This document shows positions 18,514 to 28,243 of a DNA stretch of 64,000 nt, one piece after another. The stretch is taken from positions 2,755,001-2,819,000 of the forward strand of contig NZ_CP092473.1 in NCBI RefSeq assembly GCF_014287515.2, in the 5' to 3' direction. Origin of the DNA: Roseburia rectibacter. GTDB taxonomy: Bacteria; Bacillota; Clostridia; Lachnospirales; Lachnospiraceae. Positions within the stretch are counted from its first letter, which is position 1, and each line of letters opens with the position of its first letter. The position numbers were made by a program, and so were the translations under genes. The notes below the pieces were generated by a model. That model searched no databases, was not told the DNA's origin, and saw nothing but the letters and a program-made list of their open reading frames with translations.

Positions 18514-19377
18514 TTATTGAAATTTTCCATTTTCCCTCATCTTATCCCGAAAGTAAATCATCATTTCCCTCGTCAGACTAAGACCCTCCGGATCGTCCGG
18601 GACATCCTGGAAATCAACCCATTCTGCACATGCAAGTTCTTCCTCATCCAGTCTTATCGCATCTCCCGCATCATCCAGTTCACAAAAATAGCCAAGAAGC
18701 AGATTACTGTCAAATCCCCACGGCTGACTTTTGTAATAGCGTATATTTTTTACGGAAAGACCTACTTCTTCCTTCACTTCTCTTGCTACTGTCTCCTCGG
18801 CAGTTTCACCAATTTCCGTAAATCCTGCGATCAGTGCATACCGTTTATATTCACGGTTTGCATATTTTGTCATGAGGATCTTTCTGCCGTTTGTCACACC
18901 GACGATCACAGCCGGCGCAATTTTCGGGAAAACCATATTGTTACATTCCGGGCAGGAAAGCATTCTGAGCTTTTCGCTATGTACCAGTCTGTGTCCACAC
19001 CTTCCACAATAGACATTATCGCGGTACCAGACATACAGATGCCATGCGGTCGCTGCAGCAAGTACCTGCTCTTTTGGCTGCATGGTACGCGTTTCAAACA
19101 TTTTATAATATGCAAATCCCGGCACTTCTATCCCCTCTCCCGGATCTGTCAGAAAATAATCATCCTCCCCGATGGAAAAAAGATAAACACATGCCGGAAT
19201 TTTCTTTTTCATTTCACAGCAGATTTCCGAAAGTTCTCCATATGTCAGATAACACATTTCTTCTCCATTTTTTACAAAAATACGGTTTTCTTTAAAAATC
19301 ATAAGAAAACTTTTATCCTGCGGTACTTTTTTTTGATATTCATTACTAAGATGCATTGGGAAAATATCCTGAATCAT
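18514..19377 (-). CDS. nudC: NADH pyrophosphatase / NAD-cap hydrolase
   Basis: 287 residues. Hydrolyses NAD(H) to NMN(H) and AMP and, in studied homologues, removes NAD caps from RNA. It has an N-terminal NUDIX-like domain, a zinc ribbon with Cys 124/127 and 142/145 (YCGRCGHRL, SCPECN), and a Nudix box at 185-207 (GFTEIGETAEETVAREVKEE). The NudC signature that normally reads SQPWPFP is SQPWGFDSN at 217-225, a mild change. The gene stands alone on the minus strand. Short overlapping inverted repeats (GGTATA/TATACC, ATACCAG/CTGGTAT; 18482-18512) lie after its stop. Confidence 0.93.
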   Translation of the reverse strand: MIQDIFPMHLSNEYQKKVPQDKSFLMIFKENRIFVKNGEEMCYLTYGELSEICCEMKKKIPACVYLFSIGEDDYFLTDPGEGIEVPGFAYYKMFETRTMQPKEQVLAAATAWHLYVWYRDNVYCGRCGHRLVHSEKLRMLSCPECNNMVFPKIAPAVIVGVTNGRKILMTKYANREYKRYALIAGFTEIGETAEETVAREVKEEVGLSVKNIRYYKSQPWGFDSNLLLGYFCELDDAGDAIRLDEEELACAEWVDFQDVPDDPEGLSLTREMMIYFRDKMRENGKFQ

Positions 19378-19469
19378 GTCTGTTCTCCTTTATTTATATT
19401 TATTTTAATATCTGTACAAACCTGCATTGCTGCACTATCCATGCAGCCTGTTTCTCAAGACTGGCGGAC

Positions 19470-19509
19470 AAAAAACGGATGATATTTCGCGTTGGAAATA
19501 CCATCCGGT
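19470..19509 (-). terminator. Terminator of the rhomboid-like gene
   Basis: Minus strand ACCGGATGGTATTTC pairs imperfectly with GAAATATCATCCG, followed by TTTTTTG. Confidence 0.8.
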
Positions 19510-19521
19510 CTGTCATATTAT

Positions 19522-20403
19522 TTATCCTTTTTTAATATGTTTATGTGTAAACAGATGCTCCTGACAATATTCGTAATTGCCATCACACTTTGAGCAGAAA
19601 CGGAACTCTAAATTCGGATCATCAAGCTCTGTCCTGCCGCAGATGGCACACTTATGCTTGGTAATACCGGAACCCGGTCTTGGCTCTCTCATCTGGGACT
19701 TGAACTGCTGTCTCCTGTGTATTTCATGCGGCGAATACCGTTTGAAATTACGTGTTGAGAAGAAGAAAATGATAAAGTTGAGCAGTGACATAAAAATAGC
19801 CACACGCCCTGCCCAGCCACTGACAACAAACTCATAAAGTGTCAGTACCGCATATACAATTGCCATCCATTTCATCTTGATCGGGATAATAAAGTAAAGC
19901 ATCACCTGCATATCCGGATACATCACTGCGAATGCAAGGAAAATGGACATATTGATATAATTTGTGGAAAATCCCGATGCAATCGAATAAGATATCTGCG
20001 CTGCTAACGCCGGCATCTGTGAAATTACAGAAGCATTCATTGAATAATAAATACCGTACAGGACAAATGCACCGATCACAGTAAATATCATACCGCCGAA
20101 AATGTAAACATTAAACCGGAAAGTTCCCCAGGTACGTTCAAGTGCCATACCAAGCTGATAATAAAATAATGCCATGATCAATAAGAAGATCAGGTTTGAC
20201 TCTGTTGGCATAAATACCCATGTTACCAGTCTCCAGATCTGTCCATGTAAAATATGATATGGACTGAGTGTCAGATAGCTTAAAATACCTGGTGATACAG
20301 TTCCAAACACATAACCGACCGTATATGCCCCGATCAGCCAGATGATAAGGTTTGGAACTGCATAACGGCCAATTTTTCGTTCTAATTTATTTAACCAGTT
20401 CAT
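19522..20403 (-). CDS. Rhomboid-like membrane protein without catalytic Ser, with C-terminal zinc ribbon
   Basis: 293 residues. Six or so membrane helices cover about 20-215, including the rhomboid-family hallmark WRLVTWVFMP in the L1 loop region. The GxSG motif that carries the protease serine is not present, so it is probably a pseudoprotease (derlin/iRhom-like). A cytosolic tail contains CAICGRTELDDPN, FCSKCDGNYEYCQEH and a HKH end, which looks like a zinc-binding module. A strong palindromic terminator follows. Role unknown; quality control or trafficking of membrane proteins would fit the superfamily. Confidence 0.75.
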   Translation of the reverse strand: MNWLNKLERKIGRYAVPNLIIWLIGAYTVGYVFGTVSPGILSYLTLSPYHILHGQIWRLVTWVFMPTESNLIFLLIMALFYYQLGMALERTWGTFRFNVYIFGGMIFTVIGAFVLYGIYYSMNASVISQMPALAAQISYSIASGFSTNYINMSIFLAFAVMYPDMQVMLYFIIPIKMKWMAIVYAVLTLYEFVVSGWAGRVAIFMSLLNFIIFFFSTRNFKRYSPHEIHRRQQFKSQMREPRPGSGITKHKCAICGRTELDDPNLEFRFCSKCDGNYEYCQEHLFTHKHIKKG

Positions 20404-20524
20404 CGGATAAACCCTAACCTTTCTTTGAAAACACTACTTTTTTCAGTATATCCGTATGCCTGTGCTTTGTCAATCCGGGCGGATTTTATTCATAAAAAGT
20501 TTATATTTTTCCCTGATTTGCACA

Positions 20525-20553
20525 TTGTGTTTTGTAATATCATGTCGTATAAT
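20525..20553 (+). promoter_or_regulatory. Promoter of the acyl-CoA dehydratase activase-like gene
   Basis: TTGTGT at 20525-20530, 17-bp spacer and TATAAT at 20548-20553, giving a leader of about 100 nt that contains a small CCGGAA/CCGGAA-type hairpin near 20620-20640. Confidence 0.65.
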
Positions 20554-20658
20554 GTACTTTGCTTGGCGTTTGCCGGCATTCTTTTTAATAAGAAGAAACA
20601 GCTGATTTTTATATATTTTATCCGGAATTTTTCCCGGAATTACTGACTGGAGGAAATT

Positions 20659-23600
20659 ATGGAAAATAATACGCTTCACAAACTCGGAATTGATATCGGT
20701 TCTACTACCGTAAAGGTTGCCGTACTCGATGAGCATGACAACCTGCTTTTTTCCGATTATGAAAGACACTTTGCCAATATCAGAGAAACTCTTTCTGCCC
20801 TGATCCAGAAAGCATTTGACCAGCTTGGTGACAGGAAGGTTGCTCCAATGATCACCGGTTCGGGTGGACTTACACTTGCAAAACATTTAGATGTTCCTTT
20901 CGTACAGGAAGTTATCTCTGTATCTACTGCCTTACAGCACTATGCTCCGCAGACAGATGTTGCGATCGAGCTTGGTGGTGAGGATGCAAAGATCATCTAT
21001 TTTGAAGGCGGTAATGTAGAACAGCGTATGAACGGTATCTGTGCCGGCGGTACAGGTTCTTTTATTGACCAGATGGCTTCCCTGATCCAGACAGATGCCT
21101 CCGGTTTGAATGAATATGCGAAAAATTACAAGGCGATCTATCCAATTGCAGCCCGCTGCGGTGTTTTTGCCAAAACAGACATCCAGCCTCTGATCAATGA
21201 AGGTGCCACAAGAGAAGATCTTTCTGCCTCTATTTTCCAGGCAGTCGTCAACCAGACGATCAGTGGTCTTGCCTGCGGTAAACCGATCCGTGGCCACGTT
21301 GCATTCCTTGGTGGTCCGCTCCACTTTTTATCTGAGTTAAAAGCTGCATTTATCCGCACTTTAAACTTAGATGATGAGCATGCGATCACCCCGGACAATT
21401 CACACCTTTATGCGGCGATCGGTTCTGCCTTAAACTGTAAACCGGAACAGAACACCACACTTTCTTCCATGCTTGGGAAATTAAACTCTGATATACATAT
21501 GGAATTCGAAGTGGCACGTCTTGATCCGTTATTCAAGGATCAGGCAGAATATGATACCTTCCGTGCCCGCCATGACGGACACAATGTTAAAACAGGTGAC
21601 CTTTCCACCTATGAGGGTAACTGTTATCTCGGTATCGACGCCGGTTCCACCACAACTAAAATTGCTCTCGTCGGTGAGGACGGCTCTTTACTGTATTCAT
21701 TTTACAGCAACAACAACGGAAGTCCTCTTTCCACTGCGATCCGTTCCATTAAAGAGATCTACGAAAAACTCCCGGCAAATGCACATATCGTACACTCCTG
21801 TTCTACCGGCTACGGCGAAGCTCTCTTAAAAGCTGCGCTGATGTTAGACGACGGTGAAGTAGAAACAGTAGCCCATTACTATGCAGCAGCATTTTTTGAT
21901 CCTGAGGTAGACTGTATCTTAGACATCGGTGGTCAGGATATGAAATGTATCAAGATCAAAAATCAGACCGTAGACAGTGTACAGTTAAATGAGGCATGTT
22001 CTTCCGGCTGTGGTTCTTTCATCGAGACATTTGCAAAATCCCTGAACTATTCCGTACAGGATTTCGCAAAAGAAGCTCTGTTTGCCAAAAATCCGATTGA
22101 TCTTGGAACCCGCTGTACCGTATTTATGAATTCAAAAGTAAAACAGGCACAGAAAGAAGGTGCTTCCGTAGCAGATATCTCTGCCGGACTTGCTTACTCA
22201 GTCATTAAAAATGCATTATTCAAGGTTATCAAACTCTCCGACGCAAGTGAGCTCGGAAAAAACATCGTCGTACAGGGCGGTACCTTTTATAATGATGCAG
22301 TACTCCGCAGTTTTGAAAAGATTTCCGGCTGCGAATGCGTCCGCCCGGATATCGCAGGTATCATGGGTGCTTTCGGTGCTGCTCTCATCGCAAGAGAGCG
22401 CCATGAAGCGGACTATCAGACAACAATGCTCTCCATCGACGAGATCAATGCACTGACTTTCGATACCAAACTTGCAAGATGTCAGGGCTGTACCAACCAC
22501 TGTCTGCTGACGATCAACCGTTTCTCCGGAAACCGTCAGTATATCACCGGAAACCGCTGTGAGCGTGGTGTCGGAGGCGTAAAAAACAAAGAAAATATTC
22601 CGAACTTATTTGAATACAAGAATAAACGCTTATTCGACTATCCTTCCCTGAAACCGGAAGAAGCCCCTCGCGGTACGGTAGGTATTCCGAGAGTTTTAAA
22701 TATGTATGAGAATTTCCCATTCTGGGCTACATTTTTCAAAAAACTTGGTTTTTCTGTTGTGCTGTCCCCACAGTCAACAAGAAAAATTTATGAACTCGGC
22801 ATCGACTCGATTCCAAGTGAATCTGAGTGTTATCCGGCAAAACTTGCACATGGACATGTGACCTGGCTGATCCATCAGAATGTAGACTTTATTTTCTACC
22901 CATGTGTACCTTATGAGCGCAATGAATTTCCGGATTCCAACAACCATTATAACTGCCCGATCGTAACTTCCTACGCAGAGAATATCAAAAACAACGTAGA
23001 AGATATCACTTCCGGCAAGGTACGTTTTTATAATCCATTCATGGCATTTACCAGCGAAGAAACTTTATCTTCCCAGCTTGTAAAAACCTTTGGTGCACCG
23101 GAATTTGCAATCCCGGAATCTGAGATCCGTGACGCTGTTTCTGAAGGATACAAAGAACTTGCTGTTGTTCGCATGGAAATGCAGAAAAAGGGTGAAGAAG
23201 TCTTAGATTATATGGAAAAGACCGGAAAACGCGGTATCGTGTTAGCCGGCCGTCCATACCATGTTGACCCTGAGATCAATCATGGTATACCGGAACTGAT
23301 CAATTCCTACGGCATTGCAGTGCTGACGGAAGATTCCGTTTCCCATCTGCATCAGGTAGAGCGCCCACTGATCGTTATGGATCAGTGGATGTATCATTCC
23401 CGTCTGTATGCAGCCGCAAACTTTGTAAAAACCAGGGATGATCTTGATCTGATCCAGTTGAACTCTTTCGGCTGTGGCTTAGATGCCGTTACCACCGATG
23501 CAGTCAATGATATTCTTACAAAATCGGGGAAGATCTACACCTGCTTAAAGATCGATGAAGTTAATAACTTAGGTGCTGCGAGAATCCGTATCCGTTCTCT

Positions 23601-24915
23601 GCTCTCTGCCATTCGTGTCCGTGAGAAGAAACAGACCAAACGGACGATCGTTCTTTCCAACTATAACAGAGTTGTATTTACGGAAGAGATGCGCAAAAAT
23701 TATACGATCCTCTGTCCGCAGATGTCACCGATCCATTTTGAACTTTTAGAGCCTGCCTTCTGTGCAGCCGGTTATAACCTTGTCGTACCGGATGTTCCAA
23801 GCCGTACCTGCGTGGATGTCGGATTAAAATATGTAAACAATGATGCCTGTTATCCGTCGCTGATCGTTGTAGGACAGCTTATGAGTGCCGTCATGTCCGG
23901 CAATTATGATATGAATAAAACTGCCATCCTGATCTCACAGACCGGTGGTGGCTGCCGCGCCAGCAATTATATCGGTTTCATCCGCCGGGCACTTGAAAAA
24001 GCAGGATATCCGAATGTACCGGTTATCTCTATCAACTTAAGCGGTCTTGAGAGCAATCCTGGATTTAAGCTGACCCCTTCACTGATCCAGCATGGACTGT
24101 ATGCGTTAGAGTTTGGCGATATTTTCCTTCGCTGCCTGTACCGCACACGCCCTTACGAAGCAGTAAAAGGCTCTGCAGATGCTCTGCACGAAAAATGGAA
24201 AAAAGAAGTTATTTCCTTTGTCACACAGGATAAACTGTTATCCCACCGCAAGTTTAAGCAGATGTGCCGTCAGATCATCCGTGATTTTGACAACCTTGAC
24301 CGCTTAGACATCAAAAAACCCCGTGTCGGAGTTGTCGGTGAGATCCTTGTAAAATTCCATCCTGCCGCAAATAACGATCTGGTCGGACTGTTAGAGTCCG
24401 AAGGTGCAGAAGCTGTCGTACCGGATCTGACTGATTTCCTGCTTTACTGTTTCTATAACACCGGATTTAAAACTGACAACCTTGGCTTCAGCAAAAAATC
24501 CAAGAGAATCGGACGTCTTGGCATCAACTTCTTTGAATGGCTCAGAAGTGCCGCCAGAGACGAATTTGAAAAAAGTAAACACTTTGATCCACCTGCCCAC
24601 ATCGATGATCTTGCAAAATATGCAAGAGATATCGTATCGGAAGGTAATCAGACCGGCGAAGGCTGGTTCTTAACCGGTGAGATGATGGAACTGATCCACA
24701 GCGGTACGCCAAACATCGTCTGCACACAGCCATTTGCCTGCCTGCCGAACCATGTCGTTGGAAAAGGTGTTATCAAAGAACTCCGTCACCGCTTCCCGGA
24801 ATCAAATATCGTCGCCATCGACTACGATCCGGGTGCAAGTGAAGTAAACCAGTTGAACCGTATCAAACTGATGCTTTCCACTGCAAATAAAAACCTTGCA
24901 AAACAGTCTTTGTAA
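20659..24915 (+). CDS. Giant 2-hydroxyacyl-CoA dehydratase activase-related protein
   Basis: 1418 residues. Two BadF/BadG-type ASKHA ATPase modules come first: module 1 starts [16 protein letters not shown] (about 5) and carries [11 protein letters not shown]; module 2 starts [17 protein letters not shown] (about 322) and carries [11 protein letters not shown]. The Cys in these loops is where HgdC-type activases bind a bridging 4Fe-4S cluster. A DUF2229-type domain follows (about 670-900, [25 protein letters not shown]) and then a HgdB-like C-terminal half with several Cys. Known activases use ATP to push an electron into dehydratases; the substrate of these large Clostridial versions is not established. 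CTGGAGGAAATT precedes the ATG. Monocistronic. Confidence 0.9.
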   Translation: MENNTLHKLGIDIGSTTVKVAVLDEHDNLLFSDYERHFANIRETLSALIQKAFDQLGDRKVAPMITGSGGLTLAKHLDVPFVQEVISVSTALQHYAPQTDVAIELGGEDAKIIYFEGGNVEQRMNGICAGGTGSFIDQMASLIQTDASGLNEYAKNYKAIYPIAARCGVFAKTDIQPLINEGATREDLSASIFQAVVNQTISGLACGKPIRGHVAFLGGPLHFLSELKAAFIRTLNLDDEHAITPDNSHLYAAIGSALNCKPEQNTTLSSMLGKLNSDIHMEFEVARLDPLFKDQAEYDTFRARHDGHNVKTGDLSTYEGNCYLGIDAGSTTTKIALVGEDGSLLYSFYSNNNGSPLSTAIRSIKEIYEKLPANAHIVHSCSTGYGEALLKAALMLDDGEVETVAHYYAAAFFDPEVDCILDIGGQDMKCIKIKNQTVDSVQLNEACSSGCGSFIETFAKSLNYSVQDFAKEALFAKNPIDLGTRCTVFMNSKVKQAQKEGASVADISAGLAYSVIKNALFKVIKLSDASELGKNIVVQGGTFYNDAVLRSFEKISGCECVRPDIAGIMGAFGAALIARERHEADYQTTMLSIDEINALTFDTKLARCQGCTNHCLLTINRFSGNRQYITGNRCERGVGGVKNKENIPNLFEYKNKRLFDYPSLKPEEAPRGTVGIPRVLNMYENFPFWATFFKKLGFSVVLSPQSTRKIYELGIDSIPSESECYPAKLAHGHVTWLIHQNVDFIFYPCVPYERNEFPDSNNHYNCPIVTSYAENIKNNVEDITSGKVRFYNPFMAFTSEETLSSQLVKTFGAPEFAIPESEIRDAVSEGYKELAVVRMEMQKKGEEVLDYMEKTGKRGIVLAGRPYHVDPEINHGIPELINSYGIAVLTEDSVSHLHQVERPLIVMDQWMYHSRLYAAANFVKTRDDLDLIQLNSFGCGLDAVTTDAVNDILTKSGKIYTCLKIDEVNNLGAARIRIRSLLSAIRVREKKQTKRTIVLSNYNRVVFTEEMRKNYTILCPQMSPIHFELLEPAFCAAGYNLVVPDVPSRTCVDVGLKYVNNDACYPSLIVVGQLMSAVMSGNYDMNKTAILISQTGGGCRASNYIGFIRRALEKAGYPNVPVISINLSGLESNPGFKLTPSLIQHGLYALEFGDIFLRCLYRTRPYEAVKGSADALHEKWKKEVISFVTQDKLLSHRKFKQMCRQIIRDFDNLDRLDIKKPRVGVVGEILVKFHPAANNDLVGLLESEGAEAVVPDLTDFLLYCFYNTGFKTDNLGFSKKSKRIGRLGINFFEWLRSAARDEFEKSKHFDPPAHIDDLAKYARDIVSEGNQTGEGWFLTGEMMELIHSGTPNIVCTQPFACLPNHVVGKGVIKELRHRFPESNIVAIDYDPGASEVNQLNRIKLMLSTANKNLAKQSL

Positions 24916-24946
24916 GCTAAAATAACCTTTCAACTGTTGTTTCTGA

Positions 24947-24976
24947 CAGCCGCCCTTCTGGTGCGGCTGTTTTTCT
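24947..24976 (+). terminator. Terminator of the activase gene
   Basis: CAGCCGC (24947-24953) and GCGGCTG (24963-24969) followed by TTTTTCTTTC. Confidence 0.88.
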
Positions 24977-24994
24977 TTCTAAATGACACGAACA

Positions 24995-25591
24995 TTATTT
25001 CCACACAGCATAATATATCCGGTTCTGCTCCACCGGTTGTGAAAAATCTGCCTCATATCCATTGTCATCCTGCCAGCCGGCAAAATCTCTTGTTTCCTCT
25101 ACCGGGACTGCCGGTGCGGTGATCGTATCTCCTTCCATAATACAATACTGCTTATAACAGGTATCACTATCTGCATCCTTGTAAAACTGTACATAATATT
25201 TCTGCACAGCTACAGACTGCAGCCTGTCTGCCAATACAGTCCGACTGCATGTAACCGTTCCTTTTTTTCCATTTGGGTGTATAAACTCTCTATCTGCTTC
25301 AATGGAAAATAGTCCTTTTTCCTTATCAGCTCCCATGATTCGCATTACAATACCCGTCTGGGCATCCATTCCCTTTACGAGCTGTTCCGTTACATCTGCT
25401 GTAAATTCTCTGTTATCTGCTACATCATACGTCTGTTTTATCTTTGCATTACAAAGCGTACCCTCTATAGCTGCAGGCAGCTGGTTTTCCAATTCTGCCG
25501 CATAATTCATACGGCCAGTTACTGTTAATATTATCAGAATCGTTATTGCTCCAATTGTGATCCCAATTATCATCATTATCATATTTTTCAC
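24995..25591 (-). CDS. Membrane-anchored protein of the pilus locus with InlB-like C-terminal repeat
   Basis: 198 residues from the GTG at 25591 (AGGGTGGG just upstream; an upstream GTG at 25600 and ATGs downstream are alternatives). One N-terminal membrane helix (MIIGITIGAITILIILTV) leads to an extracytoplasmic domain. The C-terminus reads FAGWQDDNGYEADFS...YYAVWK, the pattern of the Listeria-Bacteroides (InlB B-type) repeat found on surface proteins. It is the last gene of the Tad-like operon, so a TadE/TadF-like minor subunit or tip component is plausible. It is not a recognised named family. Confidence 0.7.
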   Translation of the reverse strand: MKNMIMMIIGITIGAITILIILTVTGRMNYAAELENQLPAAIEGTLCNAKIKQTYDVADNREFTADVTEQLVKGMDAQTGIVMRIMGADKEKGLFSIEADREFIHPNGKKGTVTCSRTVLADRLQSVAVQKYYVQFYKDADSDTCYKQYCIMEGDTITAPAVPVEETRDFAGWQDDNGYEADFSQPVEQNRIYYAVWK

Positions 25592-25612
25592 TTTTCCCAC
25601 CCTTCATCTGAG

Positions 25613-26068
25613 TCATGATCTATTTACCGGTATACTTACTGCTGCATATCGGACTCTGTTTTCATGATCTGCAGCCATCACATTTAATTCATACACACCG
25701 GACTCCTGAAAATCCAGTTCATTTTCCAGTATTGTTCCATCCGGTGAAATAACTTTTAGCAGGCAGACCTGCAGCTCATTTCCAGCATAATCCCATGCCT
25801 TTACAATATCTGTCAATTCATATTGTCCAGTTTCCAGATATCCTGTCTCGACTGTCACAAAATAAGGCGGTGATTTCTGTGATTCCTCACAAAATGTTTC
25901 AAAATCTGCCGGACTTTCTGTCTGCATCTCCGTATGATCAGATACGATCTTCAAAATCCCCCTGTTACCGTTTTCATCCATCACATCTTGAAAAATAAGA
26001 CACAATAATCCAACCAGAATTACTGCCTGAAAAATTGTTTTTCCATACACTTTGATCACTTCATACAT
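25613..26068 (-). CDS. Membrane-anchored pilus-locus protein with an Ig-like C-terminus
   Basis: 151 residues from the ATG at 26068, chosen because GAGGAG lies 6 nt upstream; two earlier ATGs lack spacing. A short cytosolic start and one membrane helix (TIFQAVILVGLLCLIF) are followed by an exported part whose end (DGTILENELDFQESGVYELNVMA, split by family-like strands) resembles a cadherin/Ig-like beta sandwich. It starts 11 bp after a 49-residue pilin-like gene and is 21 bp before the InlB-like gene. Function unknown; probably a surface component of the pilus. Confidence 0.7.
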   Translation of the reverse strand: MYEVIKVYGKTIFQAVILVGLLCLIFQDVMDENGNRGILKIVSDHTEMQTESPADFETFCEESQKSPPYFVTVETGYLETGQYELTDIVKAWDYAGNELQVCLLKVISPDGTILENELDFQESGVYELNVMAADHENRVRYAAVSIPVNRS

Positions 26069-26079
26069 ATCCATCTCCT

Positions 26080-26229
26080 CTAACTGCCACAGGTACAAAT
26101 CAAAAACTGCCGCACAAATTCGTAAATAACTCCACCATGCCCCATATTTTCATACCAGAATCCAATAAGAAAAAATGTCCCGGCAATTGCCAGAAATCCG
26201 CTTCCAAATTCCTCTATGATGTCTTCCAT
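26080..26229 (-). CDS. 49-residue pilin-like membrane peptide
   Basis: A small gene between larger pilus-locus genes: ATG at 26229, stop at 26080, 49 residues. It starts MEDIIEEFGSGFLAIAG and has one hydrophobic helix. GGAAAGGAAAAG precedes the ATG. The layout (acidic or basic start, F/Y-G, then xxL-A/G-I and a hydrophobic stretch) matches the 55-residue Flp-like pilin at 29400 and the 39-residue protein at 26250. It therefore looks like a minor pilin paralogue. The stop lies 11 bp before the next start. Confidence 0.7.
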   Translation of the reverse strand: MEDIIEEFGSGFLAIAGTFFLIGFWYENMGHGGVIYEFVRQFLICTCGS

Positions 26230-26249
26230 AGTCTTTTCCTTTCCTTCTT

Positions 26250-26369
26250 TCAGAAAGATGATACATAATTTAAAACTTCATAAAACATCCGTATCACTGC
26301 ACTTCCTGCCAATATTCCCAAAAAAGCTCCACCAAATTTTTCCACGATTATCATCATACTAAAATCCAT
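26250..26369 (-). CDS. 39-residue pilin-like membrane peptide
   Basis: ATG at 26369 overlaps the stop of the TadE-like gene in TGATG, so it is translationally coupled; GAGGTG lies directly upstream. The 39 residues begin MDFSMMIIVEKFGGAFLGIL and form one membrane helix. The VEKFGGAFLGI core parallels VMKHYGNAILAVI of the main pilin and IIEEFGSGFLAIA of its neighbour, so the three are probably paralogues. Size alone would normally exclude it from annotation. Confidence 0.65.
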   Translation of the reverse strand: MDFSMMIIVEKFGGAFLGILAGSAVIRMFYEVLNYVSSF

Positions 26370-26704
26370 CACCTCGCGATCGCATATGTAATATTTTCTT
26401 CAGAAATTCCCAGTATCGGTATGCGGTAATGATATGTTAACGCAACCTGTGATGCATTCATATTCTGCCATGCATCATAGATACATTCTGAAATTGTTAG
26501 TTCGTATCCGTCCTGCGCCGCCTTTTTTTTACAGGCATCAATAACAACCGGGTTAAAATTGCTGTTCTCCAGTTCTGCAACCACCTGCGACTTATACTCT
26601 TTTGCAGCCGCAATCTGCCCGCCCGCTCCGATCAGACCTGTGCACACAAAAATATTTATCATCAATATAAATAAAATACCAAATGCCCCAATTACCTGCT
26701 TCAT
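26369..26704 (-). CDS. TadE-like minor pilin
   Basis: 111 residues: an N-terminal hydrophobic helix (VIGAFGILFILMINIFVC) that continues into an amphipathic helix (GGQIAAAKEYKSQVVAEL) and a small extracytoplasmic domain with two Cys. This is the build of TadE/TadF pseudopilins. Its ATG overlaps the stop of the TadBC gene in ATGA. Confidence 0.7.
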   Translation of the reverse strand: MKQVIGAFGILFILMINIFVCTGLIGAGGQIAAAKEYKSQVVAELENSNFNPVVIDACKKKAAQDGYELTISECIYDAWQNMNASQVALTYHYRIPILGISEENITYAIAR

Positions 26705-28227
26705 TTCATCACACCTCCCATACTTCCAAGCATTTGAAACATCATTGTCATTCCGATTGTCAGATCGATCAGCAATTTTACAGTTGCCGCTATAACCGGA
26801 TATGAAAATATCATTTTCTGACCAAATGCAATTTTCCCATTTCGGATTTCTTCTGCCCTGTTCTGCATCTCATTTACATGTAAGATCAGATGATTTATCT
26901 GCGTCACTGCATCCCCGGTTCCCATTTCCGCAACAGCATGTAACATTTTCATGCAATTTTGGGCTTCCGGTACGTCAAATTCTCTACAAAAATCTGTATA
27001 TGCACTTAGTTTTTCCGGTGTTTTTTCTAACCGTTCTTCCAGACATTCAATCTCATATTTTAATACCTGTGGTGCGCTGTTTTTTGATTTTTCAATAGAA
27101 ATCTGTACATTATTATTCTGCAGCAGCAACGCAAGTTCCATAAACCATCCTGGAAGTGCCAGATAAACAGCCTCCGTCACATCTCTTTTTGCAATCTTAA
27201 AACCCACTTTGTGCTGCATAGCCAAAAAAAGTGTAACTGGAAATAACAGTCCGGCAAGCAATATTTTTCCATGCAAAAAAGCTGTAAACATGACACCTGC
27301 TACCGGCAATGTCCATAATACGCTTTTTCTTTTTTCCTTTTTTTCATCATAATGATACACAAGCTCGCAGCTTGAGCTGATATCATTTCTCTGCTCCTTT
27401 TCCTCTGCTGCCAGCCAGTCATTTGTCAGATTCCTTGAGCTTTTTACAAATACCCATAATAAGAAAAGAAGAAATACAAGTGACGAAACCTGAATGATTT
27501 TTACATCAAATATATTAAAACATGTTTTCACCGCAAAAAGATCTTTCATGGAATCTAATACATATAATGCTGTCGCACAGAGAATGACCGATACGATCAC
27601 AGAAATAATGTTGTCCGTATGGCTTTTTTTCTTTTCTGCCTGAAGCTGATATCCTCTGCGTTTCCACAATTCAATATCCTCTAAAAGAATCAGTGCAGAT
27701 TCGTTCATTTCTCCCCCATGTTCCTCTGCATTGATAAGAAGTTCGTGGACCATTTTTATCTTTGGACACTGATACTGACTCTCAAGCGGTTCTAATGCCT
27801 CTTTAAAAATGTTTTCACCTATGGCAAATTCTCCAAATTCCAGTTTCAGAATCACCTGCTCGATACAGGAACGCATCTTCCCTTCTTCAAATATTTCTCT
27901 GGTTTCCTTTAGTGCACTCAATATTTTTCCACTTTTCTGAAATGCATATAACATCTGCTCCATATATTCCGCAGCATCCGCAAACCGCTTCTGCTCATAC
28001 ATTTTACGGTACATATCAAGCACCAGTATCGGAAGCATTGCTAAAACAGCTGCCAACGCAGCCACAACACCGCCCGTCTTAAGTTGAAAAACGACTCCGA
28101 CGCCAAATACTCCCGCCAATGCCATAAAAATCATCATCGTATGCTCTTTCCACGAAAAATGATATCCATACATATCTACCTTTTTCTGTAGATTTTTCGG
28201 ATTCCAAAAAGTAAACATCCCCATCAT
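26701..28227 (-). CDS. TadB-TadC fusion, inner-membrane platform of a Tad-like pilus
   Basis: 508 residues. The first half has two helices near 25-70 (TMMIFMALAGVFGVGVVF), a soluble T2SSF-like bundle (about 75-205, MLYAFQKSGKILSALKE, ELLINAEEHGGEM) and another helix near 215. The second half repeats this plan: helices near 300-340, a second T2SSF bundle (LPGWFMELALLLQNNNVQISIE, MLHAVAEMGTGDA) and a final helix. In Tad systems these halves are separate TadB and TadC proteins. AGGAGG stands 4 nt before the ATG at 28227; a second ATG follows at once. The 17 bp after the ATPase gene show operon coupling. It anchors the ATPase to the membrane and to the growing pilus. Confidence 0.85.
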   Translation of the reverse strand: MMGMFTFWNPKNLQKKVDMYGYHFSWKEHTMMIFMALAGVFGVGVVFQLKTGGVVAALAAVLAMLPILVLDMYRKMYEQKRFADAAEYMEQMLYAFQKSGKILSALKETREIFEEGKMRSCIEQVILKLEFGEFAIGENIFKEALEPLESQYQCPKIKMVHELLINAEEHGGEMNESALILLEDIELWKRRGYQLQAEKKKSHTDNIISVIVSVILCATALYVLDSMKDLFAVKTCFNIFDVKIIQVSSLVFLLFLLWVFVKSSRNLTNDWLAAEEKEQRNDISSSCELVYHYDEKKEKRKSVLWTLPVAGVMFTAFLHGKILLAGLLFPVTLFLAMQHKVGFKIAKRDVTEAVYLALPGWFMELALLLQNNNVQISIEKSKNSAPQVLKYEIECLEERLEKTPEKLSAYTDFCREFDVPEAQNCMKMLHAVAEMGTGDAVTQINHLILHVNEMQNRAEEIRNGKIAFGQKMIFSYPVIAATVKLLIDLTIGMTMMFQMLGSMGGVMK

Positions 28228-28243
28228 ACGTCCTCCTCTCTCT

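Noticed and set aside
18460..19482. A 340-codon open frame on the + strand opposite nudC
   Set aside because: It mirrors nudC, whose Nudix box, zinc Cys and signature are complete on the other strand; the + frame has no ribosome site and an odd composition rich in F, I, C and H.
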